Shown here piece by piece: positions 53,680 to 64,000 of a DNA stretch of 64,000 nucleotides (position 1 is the first letter of the stretch; each line of letters begins with the position of its first letter). Source of the DNA: Haemaphysalis longicornis (Eukaryota > Arthropoda > Arachnida > Ixodida > Ixodidae); the NCBI GenBank assembly GCA_013339765.2, contig CM023450.1, positions 186,521,269-186,585,268 on the forward strand, written 5' to 3'. Position numbers and translations under genes: made by a program. Below the pieces are notes generated by a model. The model was not told where the DNA came from and did not search any database. It saw only the letters and a list, made by a program, of their open reading frames with translations.

Positions 53680-54525
53680 GTGGACATCGGCAGTGGCGTC
53701 CTGGTTGAAGAGGGCACACTGGAGGCTTTGCAAAGCAACTGTCCGGGTGCTGCAGCGAAGTTCGCGCGAGGGCTGCTGCGCATCGTGTTTGCCCCGAAGA
53801 GCTGCGGGGCAGGTCAATGCTGGCAAGCAGTGCAATGTGAAGAAGGATGGCACGCGCAAGGAGGCACTCGATCCTACACGGCTGCAAGCTGTAATTAGTA
53901 TGTTCCTTTTATTGTTTTTTTTTCAGACCACTCCATGTTTCTGCCAGTTATACCATTTATTTCGCAATTTCGGAGTTTTGTTTTCACCTGTGATTTTATG
54001 GGAATACAATCTGTTCTGCCTTTAATTTTGGCAGGAAACTGGGTTGCTTTTTGGCTAGGTGCACTGTTGGTCTTAACACGGCATAATAAGTCTGAGCTTT
54101 TATGTGCTGGAAAGGCATGCAAAACAGTGAATTTACGAGGAAATTACTTTTCGCCTATTCGCTTGTTTTTGTGCATTTTCCTTCTTCCACTATGTTTAAG
54201 GCACTCGTTATGTGGAAGCTATATACAACTGAAGGCAGTCCACTCCCTACCTGAAGTTTCACAGGGCCAACATTTGGCTAAAGCATGTGCACATTTAGAA
54301 CTGTTGCGTTTTACGTATGTAGCTTGCCAAGCTCCTAACCTTTAAAACAGCCAGCTTCTACAACCAGCATGCATCTTGAGCAAGTGATTCGATTTAAGAC
54401 AGTGCCTGTGTAAACATGTCTGTTTCCTCTTGCATTGTTCAGGCTACACAGTCAAGCTTTACAAGGAGGATCCGGGGAGGGTCTCCAACAGCATCTCAAG
54501 CATGCTGGCAAGGGAGATCAAGTGA
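53680..54525 (+). pseudogene. BEN-domain exon and terminal exon (BEND5-like gene 4 or part of gene 3)
   Basis: Exon 53680-53897 begins VDIGSGVLVEEGTLEALQSN and contains KFARGLLRIVFAP, then in shifted frames EELRGRS and NVKKDGTRKEALDPTRLQAV; two one-base deletions (about 53790-53796 and 53820-53833) explain this. The outgoing phase is 1 as in the other BEN exons. After an intron, 54443-54525 reads YTVKLYKEDPGRVSNSISSM then LAREIK and a stop, a plausible BEN C-terminal tail, with AATAAA at 54558. It could be a second BEN domain of gene 3 separated by the LINE insertion, or the remnant of a fourth gene. Confidence 0.6.
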
Positions 54526-54984
54526 GGTTGAAAAGGGCACATGTAATCATGCAGTGCAATAAAGTAGAGGTCAAAATGGGACATTTGTCGCTTCCTTCAT
54601 TGTATATAATGCATGTATATAATGCATAAGCCTAGCCGCTGGCTTATTAACCTTGGCCCTGGCATCTGGCCACGATAGAAAGCGGCGTGGCCGCTCCTGT
54701 TTTGCTTACCGGGTAATTGCTCTCCAACTTAAATGAAGTTGTTGCATATAGCACAATCATCCATGCAAAGCACCTTCAGGATTCACTCCACATACCCTGG
54801 CACATCACAGGAAGCCTGAGTGATTGCCAGCCAAGCGCCTTTAGGAAGTATATACTGACCAGATAGTGCACGGTGAATATTAGAAGTCCCAGAGAGATAA
54901 TGGAACGTGCAAAATCTGAATGATTATCTTGTTTGGAGAAACCACTACTGTTTAGGGGCTCCTTTTTGGGAACCCTACACCTGA

Positions 54985-55560
54985 ATGATGATGTGGCAGC
55001 GCCATAAGGACTCCCTGAGTGCTCACTTCTGCGAGACATACGTAAGGTATTTGGGCGCCAAAGACCGAAAGGACAGGGCACACTGCTTTTCCTGCACAAG
55101 TTGCAAAGACTCCGGCAGGAAGTCAGTGAGCAGACTGCTCTCAAAGGGATGTTTTTTTCTTATTTTCGACATTGGAAAGCAAATATACGATGTTGTTTCT
55201 GCATCAGCTAATCTTTTGTACGAACACCTAAGAAGAGGAGTTAGCCCCCTTCACGAAGAGTACGGCGACATTTCCGACGAGGGGCTGCACAAAAGCATTA
55301 GGAGGAATGTCGGCGCTACATGGAGCGACCTGACGCTAACTTTAAACACCGACAGTTTTCCCATGTTCAGCAGCAGCAAGGCAAGTGTATGACCCATGGT
55401 CAACGAGTTGCCTTTTAACGTGCGCTTCTAGAACGCGATTGTCGGAGCACTGTGGTTTGCCAAGACTCACCCACCTGCCCACCTGTTCGTCAAGGCATTC
55501 GTAACGGCGCTCAACAATATGGGACCTATAACTTGGAATTATGGAGACGAGTGTGTAAAG
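54985..55560 (+). pseudogene. Transposon-associated protein fragment
   Basis: Open pieces YVRYLGAKDRKDRAHCFSCT, GDISDEGLHKSIRRNVGATW, SDLTLTLNTDSFPMFSSSK and, after stops, ALWFAKTHPPAHLFVKAFVT. The motif NDLTxTxNTDG-like followed by the ALWFGK-like block is characteristic of a protein found beside arthropod transposons, which I cannot assign more precisely. In-frame stops at 55391 and nearby make it a pseudogene. Confidence 0.45.
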
Positions 55561-55739
55561 TCCAGTGTTTATGTCACCTGCTGCTGTGTCGATGCTCCAG
55601 CAAGAGCCAGCCTTAACGCGATGATAATGGCTGGATGTTAATGGCGCAAGGCCAACTGGGGCAAAGAGCGCCAGAACAGTGGTTATATATGAGAAGTGAG
55701 AATGTAAACACTAAGATCAGTCAGCGCTTCAGGAAGCTT

Positions 55740-56320
55740 TCCTGCAGCGAGCAGTTCTGCTAGCACAACTGAACGAAGCCAACGAAGTAATCAAGCGGAC
55801 GTACAGGCGGCGTCAGCAGATCTTGTTGACGGCCTTGCAGCTTTGCTCCGGAGAGCGGCATGTGTGGGCCTACCCGCGGGGAAGTTCTTGGTACGACAAG
55901 ACACTACCGCACCTCCCGGCCAGCTGCTTCAGAAAGAACTTCCGAGTTGATCGGCGGACATTTTCATGCATCGTGGGTGTGTGCGGGTGCATGTGGCGAT
56001 GAGACACGAACAAGCGCCAAGCAATACCACTGGAAAAGCACGTCGCGATCGGTTTGTACCGGCTCGCAACAGCTGCCGAAGAACTTACGGTTGCTCATGT
56101 TTTTGGCATTAGCCGCAGTTTTGTTAATCTCATTTTTAGGGAGTTCTGCAGTGTAGTGGTAAGCCAGCTGGAACCTCAGCGCATGGGTATGCCGAGGGCC
56201 CACGAATTGGTTGAACACGTGCAGTGGTTGGCTGCAAGCACTGGCCTTGCCCAGGGTGTAGGCGCACTCGACGGGTGCCACATTGAAGTTTGTCCCCCAA
56301 AGGAACACGCGTCCGATTAA
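55740..56320 (+). pseudogene. PIF/Harbinger transposase, truncated
   Basis: Frames give YPRGSSWYDKTLPHLPASCF, FRVDRRTFSCIVGVC, LEKHVAIGLYRLATAAEELT, VAHVFGISRSFVNLIFREFC and GVGALDGCHIEVCPPKEH. These are the helix-turn-helix and first catalytic Asp of HARBI1-like nucleases. One frameshift lies near 55998. The other two catalytic residues are missing: the frame stops at 56318 and unrelated low-complexity sequence follows. Confidence 0.75.
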
Positions 56321-56566
56321 CATACCTGCCAGGTGTGGCGGGATGGCATTAGGGAGATCTTACCAAGGGGAGGGGGGGGTGGGGGGAGGGGTATTAGGAA
56401 CAACACAATGGGTAACTTTCCACACAATTTTTTTTACTTACTTTTACTTTTTTTACTTACTTTTACTTCTGCTAAGCAGGCTGCCAGTAACAAATGAAGC
56501 GTGTGCAGAAGCGCCTGCAGACTGCGTAGAGCAGTGAAGAAGCTAACGCTTCTACATAAAACCGCA

Positions 56567-59407
56567 ATGTACGCCATGACTTACCACGAGTTTTGTTTGC
56601 CACACACAGTTAAACTTTATGATTCATCCTGTGAATCGGTCCTTCATATTAATATACGTTCTATCAGCAACAAAGAGGATTCTTTTGCTCTCCTTCTCGA
56701 CCAGTTCTCTTTCAATTTTAGCATAATCATGTTTTCGGAGACCTGGTATCAAAACGATTCCAAAATATTAAATTTGCCGGGTTATAATGCTTTTTACATA
56801 AATAGGAATAATAAACGGGGTGGTGGAGTTGCCGCCTATGTTACAGATCGGAAACACTGTGAAATTGTATCAGAATTTACTAGTGTCACCGATGATTATG
56901 AAGTGCTCACTGTGATGTGCAAAAAGCAAGCAATTTGCGTTATCTATCGCCCTCCGACTGGGAATGTACTGAAATTTTTCGATTTCTTCGAAGGGCTATT
57001 AGATTACATAAGCAAGAACAACTATTACCTTGTTTGTGGCGGAGATTTTAACTTAAATATCCTGGACCAAGATTGGTCTATTCGAGAGTTCAACACTCTG
57101 CTTTCTTCCTATGGTTTTGCCAACCAAATTTCAACTGCAACCAGAGTCACACAATCTACCTCTTCTGCACTTGACCTGCTTATTACCGATATTGAAACTA
57201 CCGTCCATAGTGCTGGGACAGTAGCATCGGGTTTAAGCGATCATTGTCCAGTTTTTCTCATTTACCACTCCCAATGCGTGGAAAACGATGCTCGATCTGA
57301 GCCTTTGATTGTTCAGCGAGTCACCCAAGACAGGCTACTATCATTTAATCAAGACGTCATGAACCATGACTGGTCATTTGTGCTTAATATAAGCAATGTA
57401 AACGATGCGTACACGGAGTTTATGCAGGCTTTTGTGCGCATTTATATGCGACATTTTCCGTTCACTGTGGTGAAGCCATCGAAAAAGATACGGAAGCCCT
57501 GGGTGACTCAAGAGCACATAAAAATGATAAAAAACAAAAATTTCCTCTATCACTCGTTTTTGCGGACACGCTCGGAAACAACGCTAAAGCAGTTTAAAAG
57601 ATTTAGAAATAACCTGAACACAGAATTGCGACGTTCCAAAATAAACTATTATCAAAACATCTTTGGGCATATCACTCGACAACGCCCTGATGTTGCTTGG
57701 AAGACGATAAATGATGTTCTTGGTCGTAACACCAATAGATCTGGTGTGCAAAAGTTAACCGTAGGCAACCGTGAACTTACAGGCGAAGAACTTGCAGACT
57801 ACTTTAATACTCACTTTGTTAATGTAAAAGTGGCTGATAATAACCAACCCGATATCAGCACTCAGTTTAGCAATTCTACCGACAGTATTTTTATTCAAAG
57901 AACAGATGAAATTGAAATAAACAATACATTTATGCTATTGCGAAACAGTAAGGCACTGGATATTGACAACATTCAAATTGAACCGGTTAAGTATGTTTTG
58001 CCTTTCATCGCCTCCCCACTTGCTCATATTTTTAACTTGGCGATTGAGCACGGAATTTTTCCCGACGCCATGAAAAAAGCAAGGGTATCAGTGATTTACA
58101 AAGGGGGAGACAAGAACAATCCATCGAACTATAGACCGATTTCTGTTCTACCTGTTTTTTCTAAAGGGTTAGAAAAAATTATATGTTCACGATTAACAAA
58201 TTTCTTCGACGCAAAAAATGTGCTAACTGAGTCTCAATTTGGCTTCCGAGCGGGAAAATCCACAGAATTGGCTTTATTAACTTTAAAAGAAAACATCCTT
58301 GGAAACATTGAACAAAATTTATATACAGTAGGTCTTTTTTTAGATTTTAGTAAGGCCTTTGACTTAATAGACCATGACATTCTCACGATAAAGCTTAAAC
58401 AATACGGGATTCGCGGGAGCCCTTTAGCCTTGCTAGAGTCTTACCTGCGCGGCCGACAGCAATGTGTTTTTATTAACAACCACAAATCGTCTCTTTTACC
58501 TGTTACTCACGGTGTACCTCAGGGTAGCATACTGGGTCCACTGTTATTCAATACCTATATTAATGACATTGTCCTGATTGATCCCGAAGTTAAATTTATG
58601 ATCTACGCCGACGATACCACTTTTACAGTCTCTGGTTCTAATTTAGATCGGATAATTTTAAAATGCAATGAACTTCTCAATAAGATATCATTGTGGTCCA
58701 AAATAAATAAACTCAAAATTAATCCCAATAAAACCAAGGCCATCATATTCCGTGCTAAAAACAAACAAGTTTCCTCGTCTTACCACCTTAGTTATGAACA
58801 TCAGCCTGTGGAAATTGTCAGTGACCACAAAATTCTAGGGGTATATTTTTCTTCAAACTTGAATTGGGACACTCACATTGATTCTCTTAGTAAAAAGTTA
58901 TCTGCAGTGACAGGGGTACTGTCGCGCTGCTGTAGTATTCTTCCGCAGCAAGCAAAGCTTCAAATTTACTATGCTTTATTTTACTCACACATAAATTACT
59001 GCAACCTGGTTTGGGCTACCACAACTAAAAGAAATATGAATAGGATTGTCACTATACAAAAAAGAATTATACGACAAATATCAAATCTTAAACGTACCGA
59101 CACGACAAAAGAGGCATTTCTAGTGAATAATGTACTTCGCGCCGATAAAATGTATGAGTTTCGATTATTACAGATCTTTAATTGCTCCTCACCTCAAATC
59201 GTTAATTACCTGTCATCTCTTGCATCATTACAACATTACTCATCGACTGTTAAAACACGCTGCACCGATATATGGGCTATACCACATTTTCGTACAAATT
59301 ACAAGTTTCAGTCATTATCTCATAATGTTCCCTTGACACTAAATAGACACCAACATACTTCTGGGTACAGTAGAAAACAACTTCGAACATACATCCTGCA
59401 ATCGTAA
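56567..59407 (+). CDS. CR1-like LINE endonuclease-reverse transcriptase, undamaged ORF
   Basis: From the ATG at 56567 the frame runs 946 codons without interruption. Endonuclease motifs: LHINIRSISNK, FSETWY, GGDFNLNI, LSDHCPVF (residues about 20-235). RT motifs: YKGGDKNNPSNYRPISVLPV, FGFRAGKS, GLFLDFSKAFDLIDHDILTI, HGVPQGSILGPLLFNTYIND, YADDTTF (about 510-700), then the thumb and a C-terminal region (ILGVYF, HINYCNLVWA). There is no RNase H domain, as expected for CR1/L2-type elements. All catalytic residues I can place are present, so this copy could have been active recently. No ORF1 is recognised upstream. Confidence 0.88.
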   Translation: MYAMTYHEFCLPHTVKLYDSSCESVLHINIRSISNKEDSFALLLDQFSFNFSIIMFSETWYQNDSKILNLPGYNAFYINRNNKRGGGVAAYVTDRKHCEIVSEFTSVTDDYEVLTVMCKKQAICVIYRPPTGNVLKFFDFFEGLLDYISKNNYYLVCGGDFNLNILDQDWSIREFNTLLSSYGFANQISTATRVTQSTSSALDLLITDIETTVHSAGTVASGLSDHCPVFLIYHSQCVENDARSEPLIVQRVTQDRLLSFNQDVMNHDWSFVLNISNVNDAYTEFMQAFVRIYMRHFPFTVVKPSKKIRKPWVTQEHIKMIKNKNFLYHSFLRTRSETTLKQFKRFRNNLNTELRRSKINYYQNIFGHITRQRPDVAWKTINDVLGRNTNRSGVQKLTVGNRELTGEELADYFNTHFVNVKVADNNQPDISTQFSNSTDSIFIQRTDEIEINNTFMLLRNSKALDIDNIQIEPVKYVLPFIASPLAHIFNLAIEHGIFPDAMKKARVSVIYKGGDKNNPSNYRPISVLPVFSKGLEKIICSRLTNFFDAKNVLTESQFGFRAGKSTELALLTLKENILGNIEQNLYTVGLFLDFSKAFDLIDHDILTIKLKQYGIRGSPLALLESYLRGRQQCVFINNHKSSLLPVTHGVPQGSILGPLLFNTYINDIVLIDPEVKFMIYADDTTFTVSGSNLDRIILKCNELLNKISLWSKINKLKINPNKTKAIIFRAKNKQVSSSYHLSYEHQPVEIVSDHKILGVYFSSNLNWDTHIDSLSKKLSAVTGVLSRCCSILPQQAKLQIYYALFYSHINYCNLVWATTTKRNMNRIVTIQKRIIRQISNLKRTDTTKEAFLVNNVLRADKMYEFRLLQIFNCSSPQIVNYLSSLASLQHYSSTVKTRCTDIWAIPHFRTNYKFQSLSHNVPLTLNRHQHTSGYSRKQLRTYILQS

Positions 59408-59884
59408 CTGAACCTAGCTTGTTTTTACTTCTGTATTCCTGGCCTATTGTAACTGAACCTAACTGGTTTTTACTTCTGTATTTCTGTCCTATTGTATGTT
59501 TACTGTGTGTTTGGAATCGATTATGCACTGTGTTCTGAATCATGTTTTTTCCTACATATTTCTAGCGTATTATTTTTAATTTTTATTTACAGTGTGCTTG
59601 AATCTCCTATTGATAATGTAAACTATTCATTCTGTTCGTGGCCTGTTTCTCTAATCTGTGTTTCCTTCATCTAATTTTGATTATCTTTGATGAAATTTGT
59701 AGAACTGATTTGTTAAATTGAAATCGTGTTTTATTTTTGTTTTTCTGTTAATTATGATTACATCTGTGTTACGTGATCCGTCCTCCATGCCTTGTAACGG
59801 CTTCCTGCGCCTTTGTCAAGCTGCTCGAGCAGCTTTTAGCCAGGAAGTCGTCCAGATGCTTCTGGGAATAAACTGAACTGAACA
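59408..59884 (+). mobile_element. 3' UTR and tail of the CR1-like LINE
   Basis: Begins with a 53-bp direct duplication (CTGAACCTAACTTGTTTTTA and ACTGAACCTAACTGGTTTTT) and ends AATAAACTGAACTGAAC, a short TGAAC microsatellite of the kind that ends CR1/L2 elements rather than poly(A). Confidence 0.7.
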
Positions 59885-60002
59885 AGATAGCAGGAAATGA
59901 ACTGTTTCTTTGCCCAAACTACCAACAAGCTACACCACTTAAATGTTCGAAGTTGCTAACGCCGCCCTTTTCAGAAAGTCCTGGAAATAGTACTGCAAGC
60001 GC

Positions 60003-61855
60003 AATACAAAACTGCAGGAACCTTGCCCTCGCCACCCTCCCGCATTCCCCCCCTCCGACCCCATCCCGACCCACATGACGCTTTATGCCGACGACATAGC
60101 CATCTGGAACTCCGCTCACACGGGCAGGCGGGAGGCTGCCCGCAAAGCCATCCAGGTGGCCCTGAACATCGTCGGCAGACAGCTCGAAGACCTTGGCCTG
60201 CGGGTATCGCCCACCAAAACTGTGGCTCTCACATACCACCCCACGGCAGGAATGGCGAAGCGAACCCCACCGCTCACTCTGAATGGCATAACCCTGCCGT
60301 GGAAAATAGAAGTGGTATACTTGGGGGCCACGCTTGACAACAGGCTCTGCTGGCGGCCCCACCTCAAAGCTGCCCGGGCCATGGCCGCCACGGCACTGCA
60401 AGCCATAAAGAAAATCATAGCAGGTGGGCGTGGCTGCACCCCGGAACTAGCCGCGCGCATCTACACGGCCACTGGCGTCAGCCGTATACTGTACGCGCTC
60501 CCGCAGGCCAAGCTAACCCCCGCTACCTGGAGGAAGCTCGAGCTACAACACCGCGCGGCTCTGCGCCTCTGCCTCGGCCTCCCCAACCACTCCCGCATCA
60601 TTGAGACCCTCGCCGAGGCCGGGTCGTGGCCCCTGCAGTCCCTCGCTACGCGCTACGGCCTGAACTTCATTGCGCGTCTGAAACTCGCTCCAGACGGCCA
60701 CACCCTCCTCGAGCGGTTCCGCCAACGCCCCCACTCGCGAGCCTTCCAGCTCCTCAACACCTACGAAGAGCTCGTGGGTTCAGACCCGCCGCCCATAGCC
60801 CCCCCACCGCAGCGCGACTCGGGAGTGCGCATCGCCACCACGGTCCCCGGCGTCAGGAGCAAGCGCGCCACCCCCCCCCCCCCCCCCCCCCTGCGCACTA
60901 CAACAGGAAGTAGCGTGCCTGCTGCACGAGCGCTACGCAGACGCAGTCAAACTGTATACAGACGGCTCAGTGCTGCCCGGCCCCCCAGGCTCCGCCGCCG
61001 CCGCTTGCGCGGCCCCCGAGCTTAACCTGACGGTGCAGCGCCGACTGAGCTTTGCCTCCAGCTCAACAACAGCCGAGCTGGTAGGCCTGCACCTGGCGGC
61101 GGACGCCCTGACGAAACGTCGCGACATCAACCAGGCCGTCATTCTCTGCGACAGCCGGGCGGCACTCCTGCGCCTGCAAAACCCAAACAAACACGGGCCG
61201 CTCGTGCGGCAGCTCGCCAAGAAACTGCGCGACCTCCATACAGAGGGGAGGCGCGTCTCGCTCCACTGGGTGCCGGCTCACGTGGGACTCGCGGGCAACG
61301 AACTCGCCGACACGCTCGCCAAAGCGGCCCACTCGGCGGACACGGCCGTCTTTGAAGCGGCTACCAAGGGCGATGAAGCGCGCCACTGGATTGAGAAACA
61401 CGCGGCCCTTCAACATCCTCACCCGCGTCTGGCCGACGGAAGAACACCAGGGCGCATCCCGAGCCGCACTTTCGGCCGCGCTGACTGCAGCCTACTCCTA
61501 CGCCCGCTGCTTCTTCTTCGGACGGGCCGCCTCCCCCAACTGCCAGCACTGCGGCGAACTAGGCAATACAGAACACGCCTTACTCCGCTGCAGCCACCAC
61601 CGCGTCGAGCGGGCCAAGATGCTGCAGAGCTACGCCGCCCTCGGAGTAGCGTGCAGCACGCGGGAGGAGCTTCTCTTCCCTTCGGCCACCCGTGGACGGG
61701 GCGCGACACTCACCGCTCTGCTGCAGCGGCTGCAGTACCTGCATTCCACCGGCCTAGCCAAGCAGCAGCGTTGCCAGATCGGAAAGGGGCTTCGGCACCA
61801 AATCCTGGCCGAAATTTCACCAAATTTCACCAGCACTAAAATATGGCTCCTATGA
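60003..61855 (+). mobile_element. 5'-truncated LINE with RT end, RNase H and zinc knuckle
   Basis: Starts just before the RT active site (LYADDIAIWNS at 60081). The RT thumb runs to about 60860. A 21-base C run at 60871-60891 marks a frame change into RNase H: VKLYTDGSVLPG, TTAELVGLHLA, ILCDSRAAL, HWVPAHVGLAGNELADTLAK, with the D, E, D, H and D residues all present. A further shift near 61380 leads to TRPFNILTRVWPTEEHQGAS and the zinc knuckle CQHCGELGNTEHALLRC. It is inactive as a whole but its RNase H domain is unusually well kept. Confidence 0.8.
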
Positions 61856-61873
61856 TTTATTTCCGGCTTTTTT

Positions 61874-62240
61874 AAATGCAGAGCATTTCAGTAACTCACG
61901 ATGTCACCCGCGTTGGCGTCCGTAGTCCGCACGCTCACTGCGCATGCGCGTCGAGTCGAGGCGAAAGCGAACACATCTCTCGCGAGGGGCATTGGATTGG
62001 ATTGGCTTGGATTGGATTAAAGTGGATTGTGTTGCGTCATAGCCGCGGCACGTTGCGTCATAGCCGCGGCAGACGCGCTTGGGCCGGCGCATGTGCAGTA
62101 CTCTCTCTTCCGCGGTTTCCTCTCCTTCGGGCGCGCTGCGCATATAACCGGCCAAGCAACATCCGCGGTTGACTCAAACACCTAGAGTCCACGCCGCTTT
62201 ACAAGTACGCCAACGTCGTCGACTGGGACCGGCTTACGCA
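61874..62240. repeat. Dispersed repeat sharing the terminus of the element at 32729-33056
   Basis: AAATGCAGAGCATTTCAGTA and the next 55 bp match the inverted right end of the 328-bp element. Beyond that it diverges and contains a short ATTGG-type simple repeat (about 61990-62030). The far end was not found. Confidence 0.5.
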
Positions 62241-62252
62241 GTCCCCTCAACG

Positions 62253-62287
62253 TATATAAGCGGCGGAGCGCGCGTTCGGAATTCAGT
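62253..62287 (+). promoter_or_regulatory. Core-promoter-like TATA plus initiator
   Basis: TATATAAG at 62253-62260 and TTCAGT at 62282-62287 have the right spacing (32 bp from TATA to the A). The transcript would start about 540 bp before the THAP gene ATG. It could be that gene's promoter or belong to the neighbouring repeat. Confidence 0.4.
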
Positions 62288-62823
62288 CAAGGGCGTCTTT
62301 GCATGGCTTACGCTTGACGTGACGCTTTGCTTGACTCGAGTAGATGCGACGCATTTACTCGAGTTCCCCCCGTGGGAAGATGCGGTTTGCGATACAGCTA
62401 TGGTGGCAAAACATCCACTATGCAACCAAATGAGGGATAAAATGACAGTGTCTGGAACGTTCGAAATTCGTTTCGGTCGTATTAGGGTTTAGAAAAAAAA
62501 AAACCTTGTTAGCTCACATTAATATCTTTATGAGACACTCGGAAATGGGTTCCGTTCCATCAAGGGTTGATTAGAACGAATGCTGGCATGTCTGGCTTCA
62601 ATATTCCGGTTTTATTCTTTCATTGTTTTTTGCCGCCGACAGCGGCCATTGGTCGACCCGCATCACGTGACATTTGTTTGGCCCGCGACAGTCATGGGCG
62701 CTGACATTTTGGTGCCACCGTGTTGCCGCGTGTGCGCGTTCTTGGATAAATTGTGATTTTCGGGCTGCATTACGACTGTGTGATGCGTTGGGAGTGAGTT
62801 TGTATGCCCAAGACATAGTAGCG

Positions 62824-64000
62824 ATGCCGTGCTGCTCGGTACTTGGCTGTTTGAACCGGCCGGAAGGTGGGAAACGCATGCTGCGCTTCCCGCTGGGGAA
62901 GAATGACACTGCGCGGCTCGACGCTTGGCTGAAAATAGTCAATCGCGAGGATTTCAAGCCCACACCGTACTCAAAGATCTGCGAGGTAAGTTCTTTTCAG
63001 CCACGAGCGTAACATATACAGCTAGGAAGACTTACTTTGGAAATATATTGCTGTTTTGTAAATCGAGCGGTTAGGCCTGCGACACCAACTTGTCTCGTGA
63101 GCTTTACGATACTGGTTGCCTTACTTAGCGCCACTAGATGAAGAAGCGTAGCTTATTTCGTGGCTCTAGCCTCACTCAGTCATAATTAAGACCTGAAGTT
63201 AAGTCTTCGCACTTTAGGGGTTCTATGTGAAGCGGTAGTTGCCGTTAGTGGATAAGTGACCTGCCGTAGCCTGGTATGAGTTGTAGAAGGGGAAATCAAA
63301 TATTTGTCGTTTTGTTTTCGTAGCGAAAGGGCAATGTTTGAGTGATGCGGTGACAGCCCGGAGCATAACTGATTCAGCTTGTCATTGCGTACAAGCACCA
63401 GAATTAAATGCCATTGGCAAAGTGGCCCACAGGAAATGTAGTGATTGGACGTTTTCTGGCTTCGAGTCTTTGCAATAACAGCGAGAGTGTGGAGCATAAT
63501 GTTTAGTTCCCATTAGAGACAGAAGACCTTCAATTAACTTATCTTAGGCATTCTACTACTCCTAGTCCCCATTCGGGGCACTAAAATAAGCTATGCTGCC
63601 TCTTGTTTTATTTACTGGCAGTAAATGTGCCAGCTAATGACTTCAGATTTTTTTTGCCCGTGCCATCTGGTGCTAATTCTCGCCTTATTTGCTGTCTTTT
63701 ATAAGGAACACTTTGAGGAAACTCAGTTCGAAATAAAGAGGGCAGACGGTCGGAAGCTTCTCAAATGGAACGCAGTGCCAACCATCCCAGCGAAGGTCTA
63801 CGGAAAGCCAGAGCACAGCCCCGGTATGTAGTTCACAGCTAATTTTGTTGAAAGATTGAGCACTTAGCCTTCGCGGGCATGAAATGTGGAATACTGCTTT
63901 CCCATCTGCTTCATGCACTTCAGATGCCAGAGACAATCCACAATGCACATCAGAGCAGCCAGTACCGCTGATCACGGTAGAAGTCCCAGGCCAGCCGGAC
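62824..64000 (+). CDS. THAP-domain protein, first three coding exons (runs off the window)
   Basis: Exons 62824-62985, 63706-63823 and 63924 to the window end. The protein starts MPCCSVLGCLNRPEGGKRML, continues LRFPLGKNDTARLDAWLKIV and SKIC across the first intron into EHFEETQFEIKRAD and LKWNAVPTIP. This is a complete C2CH THAP zinc finger: C-x4-C near the start (CCSVLGC), C and H at SKICE|EHF, and the AVPTI box. Both introns are GT-AG; phases 0 and 1 agree across joins. THAP proteins are DNA-binding regulators or derive from P-element transposases. The part after exon 3 is outside the window, so host gene versus transposase cannot be decided. Confidence 0.85.

Overview
The window looks like nuclear DNA of a chelicerate, most probably a hard tick. 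That is inferred from the mix of repeats (RNase H-bearing I/Jockey-type LINEs with a zinc-knuckle ORF1, a CR1-like LINE, a Penelope fragment, MULE, PIF/Harbinger and ZNF862/hAT-like remnants), GT-AG introns, AATAAA signals, and BEN- and THAP-domain host genes. No bacterial genes, rRNA or CRISPR arrays were seen. No database search was possible; family names rest on motifs.

Layout. 1-7.6 kb: a Penelope GIY-YIG remnant, a BEN-domain exon (1877-2090), a LINE with an exact 11-bp target-site duplication (3060-6249), then the first exons of a BEND5-like gene (6472-6852). 7.6-31.9 kb: a 23.8-kb foreign block bounded by a perfect 254-bp direct repeat whose right copy runs into a coiled-coil exon of the same BEND5-like gene. 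31.9-50 kb: remaining host exons, mobile-element debris (MULE, a palindrome-ended element carrying a tRNA-like unit, an antisense LINE, an LTR element with gag, a Tigger-like MITE, an hAT-like pseudogene) and a second, damaged BEND5-like gene (47.7-50.0 kb). 50.3-54.5 kb: a LINE fragment followed by further BEN exons. 55-61.9 kb: transposase remnants, a CR1-like LINE with an undamaged EN-RT ORF, and a 5'-truncated LINE. 62.8 kb to the end: a THAP-domain gene that leaves the window.

The foreign block is the main discovery. It holds two direct copies (A, 7.85-14.86 kb; B, 21.1-31.6 kb) of one cassette: a large LRR-like protein gene, a non-coding tract rich in palindromes and repeats, an intronless 320-codon gene, and an intronless gene of about 1047 codons. 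The copies are separated by a 6.2-kb 42-bp satellite that truncates copy A. Compact spacing (an AATAAA 28 nt before the next ATG), long intronless ORFs, a conserved TAAG motif 40 nt before one ORF and dispersed palindromes suggest an endogenised large dsDNA virus or giant mobile element. No hallmark gene (capsid, polymerase, integrase) is visible, so this is inference.

In copy B the LRR gene has a TATA/initiator promoter, an AT-hook first exon and a series of tiny duplicated phase 1-1 exons with near-identical splice sites. Tandem repeats after its stop codon carry antisense copies of a stretch of its own coding end. The two copies of the 320-codon gene differ by 11 substitutions, all synonymous, plus one frameshift, which shows constraint before decay. 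Each cassette keeps a different gene intact: A the 320-codon gene, B the 1047-codon gene.
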